Below, one piece after another: positions 51,014 to 60,492 of a DNA stretch of 64,000 nucleotides (position 1 is its first letter; each line of letters starts with the position of its first letter). The position numbers and the translations under genes are program-made. The notes under the pieces were generated by a model. That model was given only the letters and a program-made list of their open reading frames with translations, was not told where the DNA came from and did no database searches. This DNA comes from Pseudomonas yamanorum (lineage in GTDB: Bacteria > Pseudomonadota > Gammaproteobacteria > Pseudomonadales > Pseudomonadaceae): NCBI RefSeq assembly GCF_900105735.1, contig NZ_LT629793.1:3720001-3784000 (forward strand), in the 5' to 3' direction.

Positions 51014-52162
51014 ATGAGCCTCAATATTTTCTGGTTCCTGCCTACCCACGGCGACGGCCATTACCTTGGCACCGCCGAAGGCGCTCGCGCCGTTGATCAC
51101 GGTTACTTGCAGCAAGTGGCCCAGGCGGCCGACCGCCTTGGCTTCGGCGGGGTGCTGATCCCCACCGGCCGCTCCTGCGAAGACTCGTGGCTGGTGGCAG
51201 CGTCGCTGATCCCGGTGACCCAACGTTTGAAATTCCTTGTCGCGCTGCGCCCCGGGATCATTTCCCCGACGGTGGCGGCGCGTCAGGCCGCGACCCTGGA
51301 TCGTCTGTCCGGCGGCCGGGCGTTGTTCAACCTGGTGACCGGTGGCGACCCGGATGAGTTGGCCGGCGACGGCTTGTTCCTGAGCCATGAAGAGCGTTAC
51401 CAGGCGTCGGTGGAATTCACCCGCATCTGGCGCCGCGTACTGGAAGGCGAAACCGTCGATTACGACGGCCAGCACATCAGCGTCAAAGGCGCCAAGTTGC
51501 TCTATCCGCCGATCCAGCAACCGCGTCCGCCGCTGTATTTCGGGGGCTCCTCCGAAGCGGCCCAGGACCTGGCAGCCGAACAGGTGGAAATGGTCCTGAC
51601 CTGGGGCGAGCCGCCGGCTGCGGTAGCGGAAAAGATCGCCCAGGTTCGCGCCAAGGCCGCCAAGCTCGGGCGTACCCTGCGCTTCGGCATTCGCCTGCAT
51701 GTGATCGTGCGTGAAACCAACGCCGAAGCCTGGCAGGCCGCCGACAAACTGATCTCCCACGTGGACGATGAAACCATTGCCCGCGCCCAGGCGTCGTTGT
51801 CGCGTTTTGATTCCGTAGGCCAGCAACGCATGGCCGCCTTGCACGGCGGTAGTCGCGACAACCTGGAAGTCAGCCCCAACTTGTGGGCCGGTGTAGGCCT
51901 GGTACGTGGCGGAGCCGGCACTGCCTTGGTGGGCGACGGCCCGACCGTGGCAGCGCGGGTGAAGGAATACGCTGACCTTGGCATCGACACCTTTATCTTC
52001 TCCGGTTATCCACACCTGGAAGAGTCGTATCGCGTGGCCGAGTTGCTGTTCCCGCATCTGGACATCGAGCGTCCCGAGCTGCCGAAAGGCGCCGGCTACG
52101 TCAGCCCGTTCGGCGAAATGGTCGCCAACGACATTCTTCCCAAAGCTGCGTCCCAGAGCTGA
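51014..52162 (+). CDS. ssuD: FMNH2-dependent alkanesulfonate monooxygenase
   Basis: This 382-residue TIM-barrel luciferase-like enzyme cleaves alkanesulfonates to aldehyde and sulfite. Family segments are [57 protein letters not shown] and [20 protein letters not shown]. The ATG at 51014 follows AGGAGACAACTCC. It receives reduced flavin from SsuE; the sulfite formed enters cysteine synthesis. Confidence 0.96.
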   Translation: MSLNIFWFLPTHGDGHYLGTAEGARAVDHGYLQQVAQAADRLGFGGVLIPTGRSCEDSWLVAASLIPVTQRLKFLVALRPGIISPTVAARQAATLDRLSGGRALFNLVTGGDPDELAGDGLFLSHEERYQASVEFTRIWRRVLEGETVDYDGQHISVKGAKLLYPPIQQPRPPLYFGGSSEAAQDLAAEQVEMVLTWGEPPAAVAEKIAQVRAKAAKLGRTLRFGIRLHVIVRETNAEAWQAADKLISHVDDETIARAQASLSRFDSVGQQRMAALHGGSRDNLEVSPNLWAGVGLVRGGAGTALVGDGPTVAARVKEYADLGIDTFIFSGYPHLEESYRVAELLFPHLDIERPELPKGAGYVSPFGEMVANDILPKAASQS

Positions 52163-52171
52163 GGCGCCGCC

Positions 52172-52960
52172 ATGAACCTTGAAAAATTAAGTCATCGATT
52201 GGCGCCCTGGGCGCTGCCGATCCTGTTGCTGGCGGTATGGCAGTTGTCCGTGTCGGCCGGCTGGTTGTCGACGCGGATTCTGCCGGCGCCCAGCGCGGTG
52301 ATCGAAGCGGGTATCAGCCTGGTGCGCAGCGGCGAAATCTGGACGCACCTGGCCATCAGTGGCTGGCGTGCAGGCCTGGGTTTTGTGATCGGCGGCAGTA
52401 TCGGCCTGGCCCTGGGCTTTATCACCGGCCTGTCGACCTGGGGTGAACGCCTGCTGGACAGCTCTGTGCAGATGATCCGCAACGTGCCGCACCTGGCGCT
52501 GATCCCGCTGGTGATCCTGTGGTTCGGCATCGACGAGACCGCGAAGATATTCCTGGTCGCCCTCGGCACGCTGTTCCCGATCTACCTCAACACTTACCAC
52601 GGCATCCGCAACGTCGACCCGGCGCTGGTGGAAATGGCCCGCAGTTATGGCCTGTCCGGTTTCAGCCTGTTTCGCCAAGTGATTTTGCCGGGCGCCTTGC
52701 CTTCGATTCTGGTGGGCGTGCGCTTTGCGCTGGGCTTTATGTGGCTGACGTTGATCGTCGCGGAAACCATCTCCGCCAGTTCCGGTATCGGCTACCTGGC
52801 GATGAACGCCCGGGAATTCCTGCAGACCGACGTAGTGGTGCTGGCGATCGTGCTGTACGCGGTCCTCGGCAAATTGGCAGACCTGGCGGCGCGCGGCCTG
52901 GAACGTGTCTGGCTGCGTTGGCACCCGGCTTATCAAGTGAATAAAGGAGGTGCGGCATGA
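52172..52960 (+). CDS. ssuC: Sulfonate ABC transporter permease
   Basis: This 262-residue inner-membrane protein has about six membrane segments and the EAA loop [20 protein letters not shown] followed by [16 protein letters not shown]. It forms the channel with the SsuB ATPase. It is 9 nt after ssuD and overlaps ssuB by 4 nt. Confidence 0.95.
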   Translation: MNLEKLSHRLAPWALPILLLAVWQLSVSAGWLSTRILPAPSAVIEAGISLVRSGEIWTHLAISGWRAGLGFVIGGSIGLALGFITGLSTWGERLLDSSVQMIRNVPHLALIPLVILWFGIDETAKIFLVALGTLFPIYLNTYHGIRNVDPALVEMARSYGLSGFSLFRQVILPGALPSILVGVRFALGFMWLTLIVAETISASSGIGYLAMNAREFLQTDVVVLAIVLYAVLGKLADLAARGLERVWLRWHPAYQVNKGGAA

Positions 52961-53763
52961 CCGCTCAACAACCTCCACGCCTGCTACGGGGCATTCCCCT
53001 GGCCGTACGCAAGTTGCGCAAGGCTTTCGGCGCGCGGGAAGTGCTGAAGGAAATCGACCTGCATATTCCCGCCGGTCAATTCGTTGCGGTCGTGGGCCGC
53101 AGCGGCTGCGGCAAAAGTACCTTGCTGCGCCTGCTGGCCGGGCTGGACAAAGCCAGCGGCGGCGAACTGCTCGCCGGCTCCGCGCCGCTGAGCGAAGCGA
53201 TTGAAGACACGCGGTTGATGTTCCAGGAAGCGCGCCTGCTGCCGTGGAAAAAGATCATCGACAACGTGGGGCTGGGCCTCAAGGGCAACTGGCGCCCACA
53301 GGCGTTGGAAGCGCTGGAAGCGGTTGGCCTGGCCGAGCGCGCCAATGAGTGGCCGGCGGCGTTGTCCGGTGGCCAGAAGCAGCGCGTGGCCCTGGCCCGC
53401 GCCTTGATCCACCAGCCACGCCTGTTGCTGCTGGACGAACCGCTGGGGGCGCTGGATGCCCTGACCCGGATCGAGATGCAGCAACTGATCGAGAACCTCT
53501 GGCAGAAGCACGGCTTCACCGTGTTGCTGGTGACCCACGACGTCAGCGAAGCCGTAGCCATTGCCGACCGGGTGATTTTGATCGAAGACGGCGAAATCGG
53601 CCTCGACCTGCACGTGGAACTCCCACGTCCGCGGGTGCGTGGCTCCCACCGCCTGGCGGCGCTGGAAACCGAAGTGCTTAACCGTGTGTTGTCGCTGCCC
53701 GGCACCCCGCCGGAACCCGAACCTGTTTCACCGCTGCCTACGCAATTGCGTTGGGCTCAATAA
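52957..53763 (+). CDS. ssuB: Sulfonate ABC transporter ATP-binding protein
   Basis: This 268-residue ATPase has Walker [14 protein letters not shown]-loop region [16 protein letters not shown], signature [16 protein letters not shown] and Walker [17 protein letters not shown], then switch His in [10 protein letters not shown]. It energises sulfonate uptake. It is coupled to ssuC by an ATGA overlap. Confidence 0.95.
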   Translation: MTAQQPPRLLRGIPLAVRKLRKAFGAREVLKEIDLHIPAGQFVAVVGRSGCGKSTLLRLLAGLDKASGGELLAGSAPLSEAIEDTRLMFQEARLLPWKKIIDNVGLGLKGNWRPQALEALEAVGLAERANEWPAALSGGQKQRVALARALIHQPRLLLLDEPLGALDALTRIEMQQLIENLWQKHGFTVLLVTHDVSEAVAIADRVILIEDGEIGLDLHVELPRPRVRGSHRLAALETEVLNRVLSLPGTPPEPEPVSPLPTQLRWAQ

Positions 53764-53792
53764 CTCACTTGTCTTACACAGGAAGAACGACC

Positions 53793-54008
53793 ATGACTAT
53801 TAAAGCCATCAACGTGCGTAACCAGTTCAAAGGCACCATCAAGGAAATCGTCGAAGGCGACGTGCTGTCGGAAATCGACGTGCAGACCGCGTCCGGCATC
53901 GTCACTTCCGTGATCACCACGCGCTCGGTGAAAGAGCTGGAACTGGTGATTGGCAGTGAAGTGATTGCCTTCGTTAAATCCACCGAGGTGTCGATCGCCA
54001 AGCTGTGA
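53793..54008 (+). CDS. ssuF: Molybdopterin-binding (Mop/TOBE) protein of the ssu operon
   Basis: This 71-residue protein is one Mop domain: INVRNQFKGTIKEIVEGDVL, VQTASGIVTSVITTRSVKEL, then GSEVIAFVKSTEVSIAKL. Mop domains bind molybdate or small oxyanions. In Pseudomonas putida SsuF is needed for growth on some sulfonates and aromatic sulfate esters, with its exact job unresolved. The ATG at 53793 follows AGGAAGAACGACC. Its stop codon is the first TGATC of the downstream repeat. Confidence 0.92.
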   Translation: MTIKAINVRNQFKGTIKEIVEGDVLSEIDVQTASGIVTSVITTRSVKELELVIGSEVIAFVKSTEVSIAKL

Positions 54009-54158
54009 TCGTTCCCACGCTGATCGTTCCCACGCTCCGCGTGGGAATGCATCCCGTGACGCTCCGCGTCACTCATGCGCAGGGCTCAAGTCTTGTGCTG
54101 GCTGGCGGGACGCGGAGCGTCCCCTGAGACATTCCCACGCAGAGCGTGGGAATGATCA
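54006..54158. repeat. Multi-hairpin dispersed repeat (TTCCCACGC type)
   Basis: This segment of about 150 bp starts with a tandem TGATCGTTCCCACGC duplication and contains nested dyads: TTCCCACGCTCCGCGTGGGAA, GTGACGCTCCGCGTCAC, GGGACGCGGAGCGTCCC and ATTCCCACGCAGAGCGTGGG. The outer ends (GATCGTTCCCACGC..GCGTGGGAATGATC) are complementary as well. It resembles a repeat I recall from many pseudomonad genomes. The TGA at its left end stops ssuF; the TCA at its right end (minus strand TGA) stops the TetR gene. Confidence 0.8.
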
Positions 54159-54791
54159 TGTGGGTGCGCGCTTGGGCAAGAACGCCGGCAGATAAAGCCC
54201 CACATACGCATCAAACACCCGCATGCCTTCCTCGGCCATGCGCGGGGTGATTTGCCCATGCTGATGCACCGAGCGCGCGTAGACGCGGTCGCTCAGTTCC
54301 AGGGCCAGGGCAAACACGTCGACATCGGCGGGCAGGCTCGGCACCTCGAAGTGCCGGTTGAACACCTCATACATCAGGTTTCCCAACTCCAGATCGTGCT
54401 GGCGGTCGGCCTGTGTCACTTCGGTCAACCCGTGCTGGGCCAGGATCAATTGCCGGGCGGCGGCGTCGTTGCTGTAGATGCTGAGCATGCGCTGCTCCAC
54501 CACACTGGACAGGTCGCGCCAGTGCTTGAGTGAATCATGATCGATGGGCGCCTGAATGGCCGCGCGAAAGGCTGCATGGACATCAGCGGTCAGCGCCTCC
54601 AGCAGGGCAGGCACGCTGGCGAAGAAGTGATACACCGATGACGGCGGAATCTGTGCCCGCTCGGCCACGTTGTAGATCGACAGGCTGGCCACGCCTTCGG
54701 CCGCCAGCAAGGTGCGGGCGGCGTCGAGGATCGCGTCGATCCGAGCCTGGCTGCGGGCGCGGGGTTTGCGAGGGGTGGCAGGGCGATTCAT
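54156..54791 (-). CDS. TetR family transcriptional regulator
   Basis: This 211-residue protein has an N-terminal TetR HTH (about 15-65; RIDAILDAARTLLAAEGVAS, LSIYNVAERAQIPPSSVYHF) with a basic Arg/Pro/Lys-rich tail before it, and a variable helical ligand domain. It lies convergent to ssu and upstream of no obvious target operon; its own start faces the spuI gene tail. The ligand and target are unknown. Confidence 0.88.
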   Translation of the reverse strand: MNRPATPRKPRARSQARIDAILDAARTLLAAEGVASLSIYNVAERAQIPPSSVYHFFASVPALLEALTADVHAAFRAAIQAPIDHDSLKHWRDLSSVVEQRMLSIYSNDAAARQLILAQHGLTEVTQADRQHDLELGNLMYEVFNRHFEVPSLPADVDVFALALELSDRVYARSVHQHGQITPRMAEEGMRVFDAYVGLYLPAFLPKRAPT

Positions 54792-54848
54792 TGAAGTCTC
54801 CTACAGGGCAGCGGGCATTGTACGCAGAGCCACTGGATGATCCATACC

Positions 54849-54982
54849 TTGTGGCGAGGGAGCTTGCTCCCGCTGGACTGCGCAGCAGGCCCAAGACCTG
54901 CGCCTCGGTTCTGCCTGAAAGAACCCGGTGTTCTTATTGGGGCCGCTTCGCAGCCCGGCGGGAGCAAGCTCCCTCGCCACAA
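54849..54982. repeat. REPIN, GTGGCGAGGGAGC type
   Basis: Perfect 25-bp arms at 54849-54873 and 54958-54982, containing TTGTGGCGAGGGAGCTTGCT or its complement, flank an 84-nt centre. This is the same family as the copy at 10596. Confidence 0.85.
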
Positions 54983-54994
54983 CAGCCATAAAAA

Positions 54995-55023
54995 AACGCC
55001 GCAAGCCAAAAGCCTGCGGCGTT
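54995..55023 (-). terminator. Intrinsic terminator of spuI
   Basis: On the minus strand AACGCCGCA is followed by a GC-closed loop and TGCGGCGTT, then seven T residues. It lies about 20 nt past the spuI stop codon. Confidence 0.88.
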
Positions 55024-55043
55024 CTTTTTAACCCGGCAACCGC

Positions 55044-56420
55044 TTACACGGTATGCAGGTACCAGTTGTACTCAAGGTCGGAGATGGAGTGTTCAAACTC
55101 TTCCAGCTCACTTTCCTTACAGGCGACGAAGATATCGATGTATTTAGGATCGATGTACTTGGCCATCACCTCGCTGTCGTCCAACTCACGCAGGGCATCA
55201 CGCAGGTTGTTCGGCAGGCTCTGTTCGTTCTGCTCGTAGCTGTTGCCTTCCACGGGTGCGCCAGGCTCGATCTTGTTGGTCAGGCCGTGATGCACGCCCG
55301 CCAATACCGAAGCCATCAGCAGGTAAGGGTTGGCATCAGCCCCGGCCACACGGTGTTCGATACGTACGGCGTCGGACGAGCCGGTCGGTACGCGAATCGC
55401 CACGGTGCGGTTATCCAGGCCCCAGCACGGCGAGTTCGGCACGTAGAACTGTGCGCCGAAACGACGGTAGGAGTTGACGTTAGGGCACAGGAACGCCATT
55501 TGGGCGGGTAGGGTCTCCAGCACACCGCCGATCGCGTGACGCAATGCGGCGTTCTGCTCGGGATCCTCGCTGGCAAAGATGTTCTTGCCGTCCTTGTCCA
55601 GGATCGAAATGTGTACGTGTAAGCCGTTGCCTGCCTGGCCTGGGTAAGGCTTGGCCATGAAGGTGGTGTCCATCTCATGGTCGTAGGCGATGTTCTTGAT
55701 CAAGCGCTTGAGCAGTACCGCATAGTCGCAGGCCTTTATAGGGTCGGCAACGTGGTGCAGGTTCACTTCGAACTGCGCCGGGGCACTTTCCTTGACGATA
55801 GCGTCGGCAGGGATGCCTTGCTCTTTTGCACCTTCCAGAATGTCCTGGAGGCAGTCGACATATTCGTCGAGGTCGTCGATCAGGTAGACCTGTGTCGAAT
55901 GCGGGCGTTTGCCGGAGATCGGCGAGCGGGGCGGTTGTGGCCGGCCATTCACGTTCTCCTGGTCAATCAGGTAGAACTCCAGCTCGAATGCGGCGCAGAT
56001 GGTCAGACCGAGGTCGTCAAATTTGCTTACAACTTGGCGGAGTACTTCGCGAGGATCGGCGAAGAAAGGTTCACCTTCGAGTTCGTGCATGGTCATCAGC
56101 AGTTGCGCGGTTGGGCGCTTTTGCCAGGGTTCATTGCACAGGGTGTCGGGGATTGGATAACAGATTCGGTCAGCATCACCGATGTCCAGACCCAGGCCGG
56201 TGCTTTCCACCGTTGAGCCATTGATATCCAGGGCAAATAGAGAGGCAGGCAGATTAATGCCCTTCTCGTAAACCTTGTGGAGGCTGGTGCGTTCGATGCG
56301 CTTGCCGCGCACCACACCATTCATATCCGCAATTAGAAGGTCTACGTACAGAACCTCAGGATGATCCTTAAGGAACGCGTTCGCTTCGTTAAGCTGAACG
56401 GCACGCGGGGGTACCGACAT
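55044..56420 (-). CDS. spuI: Glutamine synthetase-like gamma-glutamylpolyamine synthetase
   Basis: This 458-residue member of the GlnA fold (PuuA branch) has VYVDLLIADMNGVVRGK-like N-terminal beta-grasp residues (YVDLLIADMNGVVRGKRIER), metal ligands in CAAFELEFYLID and QFEVNLHH, the ATP/metal segment GNGLHVHISILDKDG and NSYRRFGAQFYVPNSPCWGL. It joins glutamate to an amine. It is divergent from spuA-spuB, the arrangement of spuI in P. aeruginosa, where it takes part in polyamine use. A paralogue, spuB, lies just across the intergenic region. Confidence 0.9.
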   Translation of the reverse strand: MSVPPRAVQLNEANAFLKDHPEVLYVDLLIADMNGVVRGKRIERTSLHKVYEKGINLPASLFALDINGSTVESTGLGLDIGDADRICYPIPDTLCNEPWQKRPTAQLLMTMHELEGEPFFADPREVLRQVVSKFDDLGLTICAAFELEFYLIDQENVNGRPQPPRSPISGKRPHSTQVYLIDDLDEYVDCLQDILEGAKEQGIPADAIVKESAPAQFEVNLHHVADPIKACDYAVLLKRLIKNIAYDHEMDTTFMAKPYPGQAGNGLHVHISILDKDGKNIFASEDPEQNAALRHAIGGVLETLPAQMAFLCPNVNSYRRFGAQFYVPNSPCWGLDNRTVAIRVPTGSSDAVRIEHRVAGADANPYLLMASVLAGVHHGLTNKIEPGAPVEGNSYEQNEQSLPNNLRDALRELDDSEVMAKYIDPKYIDIFVACKESELEEFEHSISDLEYNWYLHTV

Positions 56421-56462
56421 GATGCAACACCTTTGTTGTTAAAAATATCAATCATTGATCTC

Positions 56463-56484
56463 TTCGGGTTTCAGTCAACCCGAA
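56463..56484. promoter_or_regulatory. Dyad in the spuI-spuA divergent region
   Basis: TTCGGGTT and AACCCGAA (perfect 8-bp arms, 6-nt spacer) lie 43 nt before the spuI start codon. The region also has a G/T-rich stretch (56520-56575) and a GTGCT-N9-AGCAC dyad (56576-56594). It may be a regulator site or a leader hairpin of spuI. Confidence 0.4.
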
Positions 56485-56698
56485 CGGCATGCCGAAGTCA
56501 AGCGAGGCCTTTTTTGCCCTAAAAAAGCGCCTTGAGGGCTTTTTTGAGGCTTTTTGGGGCGATTTTTTGGGATTGGTGCTCTTGGAACCAGCACGTTTGA
56601 GCGGGCCGTGTTGTATTTTTTACGGGGGTGTTGTGTAAAAAAATGAACAAGGCTAAGCTCGATTCAAACCCATAACAGCAATAATACCGGGGTGCTTC

Positions 56699-57478
56699 AT
56701 GTCTCGCCTGCCGTTAATCGGCGTCACCGCCTGCTCCAAACAGGTCGGTCTGCATGCTTATCACATCAGTGGCGACAAATACGTCCGTGCAGTGGCCACC
56801 GCTGCCAAGGGCTTGCCGTTGATTATTCCGTCCCTGGCGGATGTGCTCGACCCGGCCAATATTCTTGACGGTCTGGACGGCATTCTTTTTACCGGCTCAC
56901 CTTCCAATATCGAACCCTTTCACTACGACGGTCCGGCCAGCGCGCCCGGGACTGCTCATGATTCTGCACGGGACCAAACCACGCTACCGCTGCTGCGTGC
57001 CGCGATTGCGGCAGGCGTTCCGGTGCTGGGGATTTGCCGTGGCTTCCAGGAAATGAACGTGGCGTTTGGCGGCAGCCTGCACCAGAAGGTTCACGAAGTG
57101 CCGGGCATGATGGATCACCGCGAAGACGACACCCAGCCGCTGGATATCCAGTATGGCCCGGCGCACGCAGTGGCCATCTCCCCGAATGGGGTATTGGCAA
57201 GCCTGGGCTTGCCGTCGACGATCCAGGTCAACTCGATTCATTCACAGGGCATCGATCGCCTGGCGCCGGGTTTTCAGGTCGAGGCCACCGCGCCGGACGG
57301 CCTGATCGAAGGCTTTTCGGTTCCCGCGGGCAAGGCTTTTGCTTTAGGAGTGCAATGGCACCCCGAATGGCAGGTAAGCTCTAACCCGCACTACCTCGCA
57401 ATCTTCCAGGCATTTGGCAATGCCTGTCGAAAGCGGGTGATGCAACGCGACGCGGATGCTGCGTCAACTTACGCCTGA
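56699..57478 (+). CDS. spuA: Gamma-glutamyl-gamma-aminobutyrate hydrolase (class I amidotransferase fold)
   Basis: This 259-residue PuuD-like hydrolase has the nucleophile C113 in PVLGICRGFQEMNVAFGG, the catalytic His in GVQWHPEWQ, and oxyanion region LFTGSPSNI. It splits gamma-glutamyl-GABA to glutamate and GABA, the last step of the gamma-glutamylated putrescine pathway. It is the first gene of spuABC, 39 nt before spuB. Confidence 0.92.
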   Translation: MSRLPLIGVTACSKQVGLHAYHISGDKYVRAVATAAKGLPLIIPSLADVLDPANILDGLDGILFTGSPSNIEPFHYDGPASAPGTAHDSARDQTTLPLLRAAIAAGVPVLGICRGFQEMNVAFGGSLHQKVHEVPGMMDHREDDTQPLDIQYGPAHAVAISPNGVLASLGLPSTIQVNSIHSQGIDRLAPGFQVEATAPDGLIEGFSVPAGKAFALGVQWHPEWQVSSNPHYLAIFQAFGNACRKRVMQRDADAASTYA

Positions 57479-57517
57479 CCTTTAATGGATGTCAGGAAAC
57501 ACAGCCCAGAGGCATTT

Positions 57518-58876
57518 ATGAGTAACAACCTCGACCAGCTCACCGATTGGTTGAAAGACCACAAGATCACAGAAGTCGAATGCATGATTGGCGACCTCAC
57601 CGGCATCACCCGGGGCAAGATCTCGCCGACCAACAAGTTCATCGCCGAAAAAGGCATGCGCCTGCCCGAAAGCGTTCTGTTGCAGACCGTGACCGGCGAC
57701 TATGTCGAAGACGACATCTATTACGAATTGCTCGACCCGGCCGACATCGACATGATCTGCCGCCCGGACGAGAACGCGGTGTACCTCGTGCCCTGGGCCA
57801 TAGAGCCTACGGCCCAGGTGATCCACGACACCTACGACAAGCAAGGCAACCCGATCGAGCTGTCGCCGCGCAACGTGCTCAAGAAAGTCCTCAAGCTCTA
57901 CGCCGATAAAGGCTGGCAGCCCATCGTGGCGCCGGAGATGGAGTTCTACCTGACCAAGCGCTGCGAAGACCCGGACTTCCCGCTGCAACCGCCGATTGGC
58001 CGTTCCGGTCGCCCGGAAACCGGCCGCCAGTCCTTCTCTATAGAAGCAGCCAACGAATTCGATCCGTTGTTCGAAGACGTCTACGACTGGTGCGAGCTGC
58101 AGGAGCTGGACCTCGACACGCTGATCCACGAAGACGGCACGGCGCAGATGGAAATCAACTTCCGTCACGGCGATGCCCTGTCCCTGGCCGACCAGATCCT
58201 GGTGTTCAAGCGGACCATGCGTGAAGCGGCGCTCAAGCACAACGTGGCGGCCACCTTTATGGCCAAGCCCATGACCGGCGAGCCCGGCAGCGCGATGCAC
58301 CTGCACCAGAGCATCATCGACATCGCCACCGGCAAGAACGTGTTCTCCAATGAAGACGGGACCAAGAGCGAGCTGTTCCTGCACCACATAGGTGGCCTGC
58401 AGAAATTCATCCCTGAGCTGTTGCCGCTGTTCGCGCCTAACGTCAACTCGTTCCGCCGCTTCCTGCCCGACACCTCGGCGCCGGTCAACGTGGAGTGGGG
58501 CGAAGAAAACCGCACCGTAGGCCTGCGGGTACCGGACGCCGGCCCACAAAACCGTCGGGTGGAAAACCGCCTGCCGGGTGCCGACGCCAACCCGTACCTG
58601 GCGATCGCCGCCAGCCTGCTGTGTGGCTACATCGGCATGGTCGAAGGCATCAGCCCAAGCGCACCGGTGGTGGGTCGTGGTTACGAGCGCCGCAACCTGC
58701 GCCTGCCGCTGACCATCGAAGACGCCCTGGAACGTATGGAAAACAGCAAGACCATCGAGAAATACCTGGGTCACAAATTCATCACAGGCTACGTCGCGGT
58801 CAAGCGGGCCGAGCATGAAAACTTCAAGCGCGTGATCAGTTCGTGGGAGCGGGAATTCCTGCTCTTTGCCGTCTGA
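57518..58876 (+). CDS. spuB: Gamma-glutamylputrescine synthetase
   Basis: This 452-residue GlnA-fold ligase of the PuuA branch has VECMIGDLTGITRGKISPTN, metal ligands in VAPEMEFYLTKRCED and AQMEINFRHGDALS, GSAMHLHQSIIDIATGKNVF and NSFRRFLPDTSAPVNVEWGE. It uses ATP to join glutamate to putrescine. The ATG at 57518 (MSNNLDQLTDWLKDHKITEV) matches the known family start. It is 58 nt before spuC. Confidence 0.93.
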   Translation: MSNNLDQLTDWLKDHKITEVECMIGDLTGITRGKISPTNKFIAEKGMRLPESVLLQTVTGDYVEDDIYYELLDPADIDMICRPDENAVYLVPWAIEPTAQVIHDTYDKQGNPIELSPRNVLKKVLKLYADKGWQPIVAPEMEFYLTKRCEDPDFPLQPPIGRSGRPETGRQSFSIEAANEFDPLFEDVYDWCELQELDLDTLIHEDGTAQMEINFRHGDALSLADQILVFKRTMREAALKHNVAATFMAKPMTGEPGSAMHLHQSIIDIATGKNVFSNEDGTKSELFLHHIGGLQKFIPELLPLFAPNVNSFRRFLPDTSAPVNVEWGEENRTVGLRVPDAGPQNRRVENRLPGADANPYLAIAASLLCGYIGMVEGISPSAPVVGRGYERRNLRLPLTIEDALERMENSKTIEKYLGHKFITGYVAVKRAEHENFKRVISSWEREFLLFAV

Positions 58877-58934
58877 TGCGCCGGGCGCGCCCTTCAAACG
58901 GCGCGTCCTCACCTGAAACATCTAGGAGATTGGT

Positions 58935-60299
58935 ATGTCCAGCAACAACCCGCAAACCCGTGAATGGCAAGCCTTGAGCAGCGATCACCACCTGGCGCCG
59001 TTCAGCGACTTCAAGCAATTGAAAGAGAAAGGCCCACGGATCATCACCAAAGCCCACGGCGTTTACCTGTGGGACAGCGAAGGCAACAAGATTCTCGACG
59101 GCATGGCCGGCCTGTGGTGCGTGGCGATCGGTTACGGTCGCGATGAACTGGCTGATGCGGCCGCCAAGCAAATGAAAGAGCTGCCTTACTACAACCTGTT
59201 CTTCCAGACCGCCCACCCGCCGGTGCTGGAACTGGCCAAAGCCATCTCCGATATCGCCCCGCAAGGCATGAACCATGTGTTCTTCACCGGTTCCGGCTCC
59301 GAAGGCAACGACACCATGCTGCGTATGGTCCGCCACTACTGGGCGATCAAAGGCCAGCCGAACAAGAAAACCATCATCAGCCGCAAGAATGGCTACCACG
59401 GCTCAACCGTGGCCGGCGCCAGCCTGGGCGGCATGACCTATATGCATGAACAGGGCGACTTGCCGATCCCGGGCATCGTCCACATCGCCCAGCCGTACTG
59501 GTTCGGCGAAGGCGGCGACATGAGCCCGGAAGAGTTCGGCGTGTGGGCCGCGAACCAGCTGGAAGAGAAGATTCTGGAGCTGGGCGTGGACAACGTCGGC
59601 GCCTTTATTGCCGAGCCGATCCAGGGTGCCGGTGGCGTGATCGTACCGCCTGCCAGCTACTGGCCGCGCATCAAGGAAATCCTCGCCAAGTACGACATCC
59701 TGTTCGTCGCCGATGAAGTGATCTGCGGCTTTGGCCGTACCGGTGAGTGGTTCGGTAGCGATTTCTACGACCTCAAGCCCGACATGATGACCATCGCCAA
59801 GGGCCTGACCTCCGGCTACATCCCGATGGGTGGCCTGATCGTGCGCGACGAAGTGGTCGCAGTACTGAACGAAGGCGGTGATTTCAACCACGGCTTCACC
59901 TATTCCGGTCACCCGGTGGCGGCAGCGGTAGCCCTGGAAAACATCCGCATCATGCGCGATGAACAAATTGTTAAGCGCGTGCACGACGAAACGGCACCCT
60001 ATTTGCAAAAGCGTTTGAGGGAACTGGCTGATCACCCGTTGGTGGGTGAAGTTCGCGGTGTGGGCATGCTCGGTGCGATCGAGTTGGTTCAGGACAAGGC
60101 AACGCGCAAGCGTTATGAAGGCCGTGGTGTTGGCATGATCTGCCGCACGTTCTGCTTCGAGAATGGCCTGATCATGCGCGCCGTGGGCGACACCATGATC
60201 ATTTCGCCACCGCTGGTGATCAGCAAGGCCGAGATAGACGAGTTGGTGACCAAGGCGCGGCACTGCCTGGACCTGACTTTGGCGGCATTGCAGGGCTAA
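58935..60299 (+). CDS. spuC: Putrescine-pyruvate aminotransferase
   Basis: This 454-residue class III aminotransferase has the PLP Asp in LFVADEVICGFGRTGEWFGS, the Schiff-base Lys in MMTIAKGLTSGYIPMGG (about K289) and the phosphate-binding FFTGSGSEGNDTMLRM. It moves an amino group from putrescine (or its glutamyl form) to pyruvate. It follows spuB in the catabolic part of the operon. A hairpin separates it from spuD. Confidence 0.95.
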   Translation: MSSNNPQTREWQALSSDHHLAPFSDFKQLKEKGPRIITKAHGVYLWDSEGNKILDGMAGLWCVAIGYGRDELADAAAKQMKELPYYNLFFQTAHPPVLELAKAISDIAPQGMNHVFFTGSGSEGNDTMLRMVRHYWAIKGQPNKKTIISRKNGYHGSTVAGASLGGMTYMHEQGDLPIPGIVHIAQPYWFGEGGDMSPEEFGVWAANQLEEKILELGVDNVGAFIAEPIQGAGGVIVPPASYWPRIKEILAKYDILFVADEVICGFGRTGEWFGSDFYDLKPDMMTIAKGLTSGYIPMGGLIVRDEVVAVLNEGGDFNHGFTYSGHPVAAAVALENIRIMRDEQIVKRVHDETAPYLQKRLRELADHPLVGEVRGVGMLGAIELVQDKATRKRYEGRGVGMICRTFCFENGLIMRAVGDTMIISPPLVISKAEIDELVTKARHCLDLTLAALQG

Positions 60300-60315
60300 A
60301 TGCTAGGCTCAGAAC

Positions 60316-60336
60316 GCAGCGCCTGTGGGGCGCTGC
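60316..60336 (+). terminator. Hairpin between spuC and spuD
   Basis: GCAGCGCC and GGCGCTGC form an 8-bp stem with a 5-nt loop. Only a weak T-rich tail follows (TTCT), so partial termination or mRNA processing between catabolic and uptake genes is more likely than a full stop. Confidence 0.5.
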
Positions 60337-60492
60337 TTCTGGGGTGTTAGAAAAGCGGGGCATTGGTTGAAAGCCGGCCCCTGAACTTGCCAGACTGTCG
60401 CCCTGTTTTGTTGCCCCTTAGACGGGCTGCGAAACACGTTGTACTTAAAGAACGAACGTGGCCCAAAAAAGAAAAAATTGGAGCATGACCGA

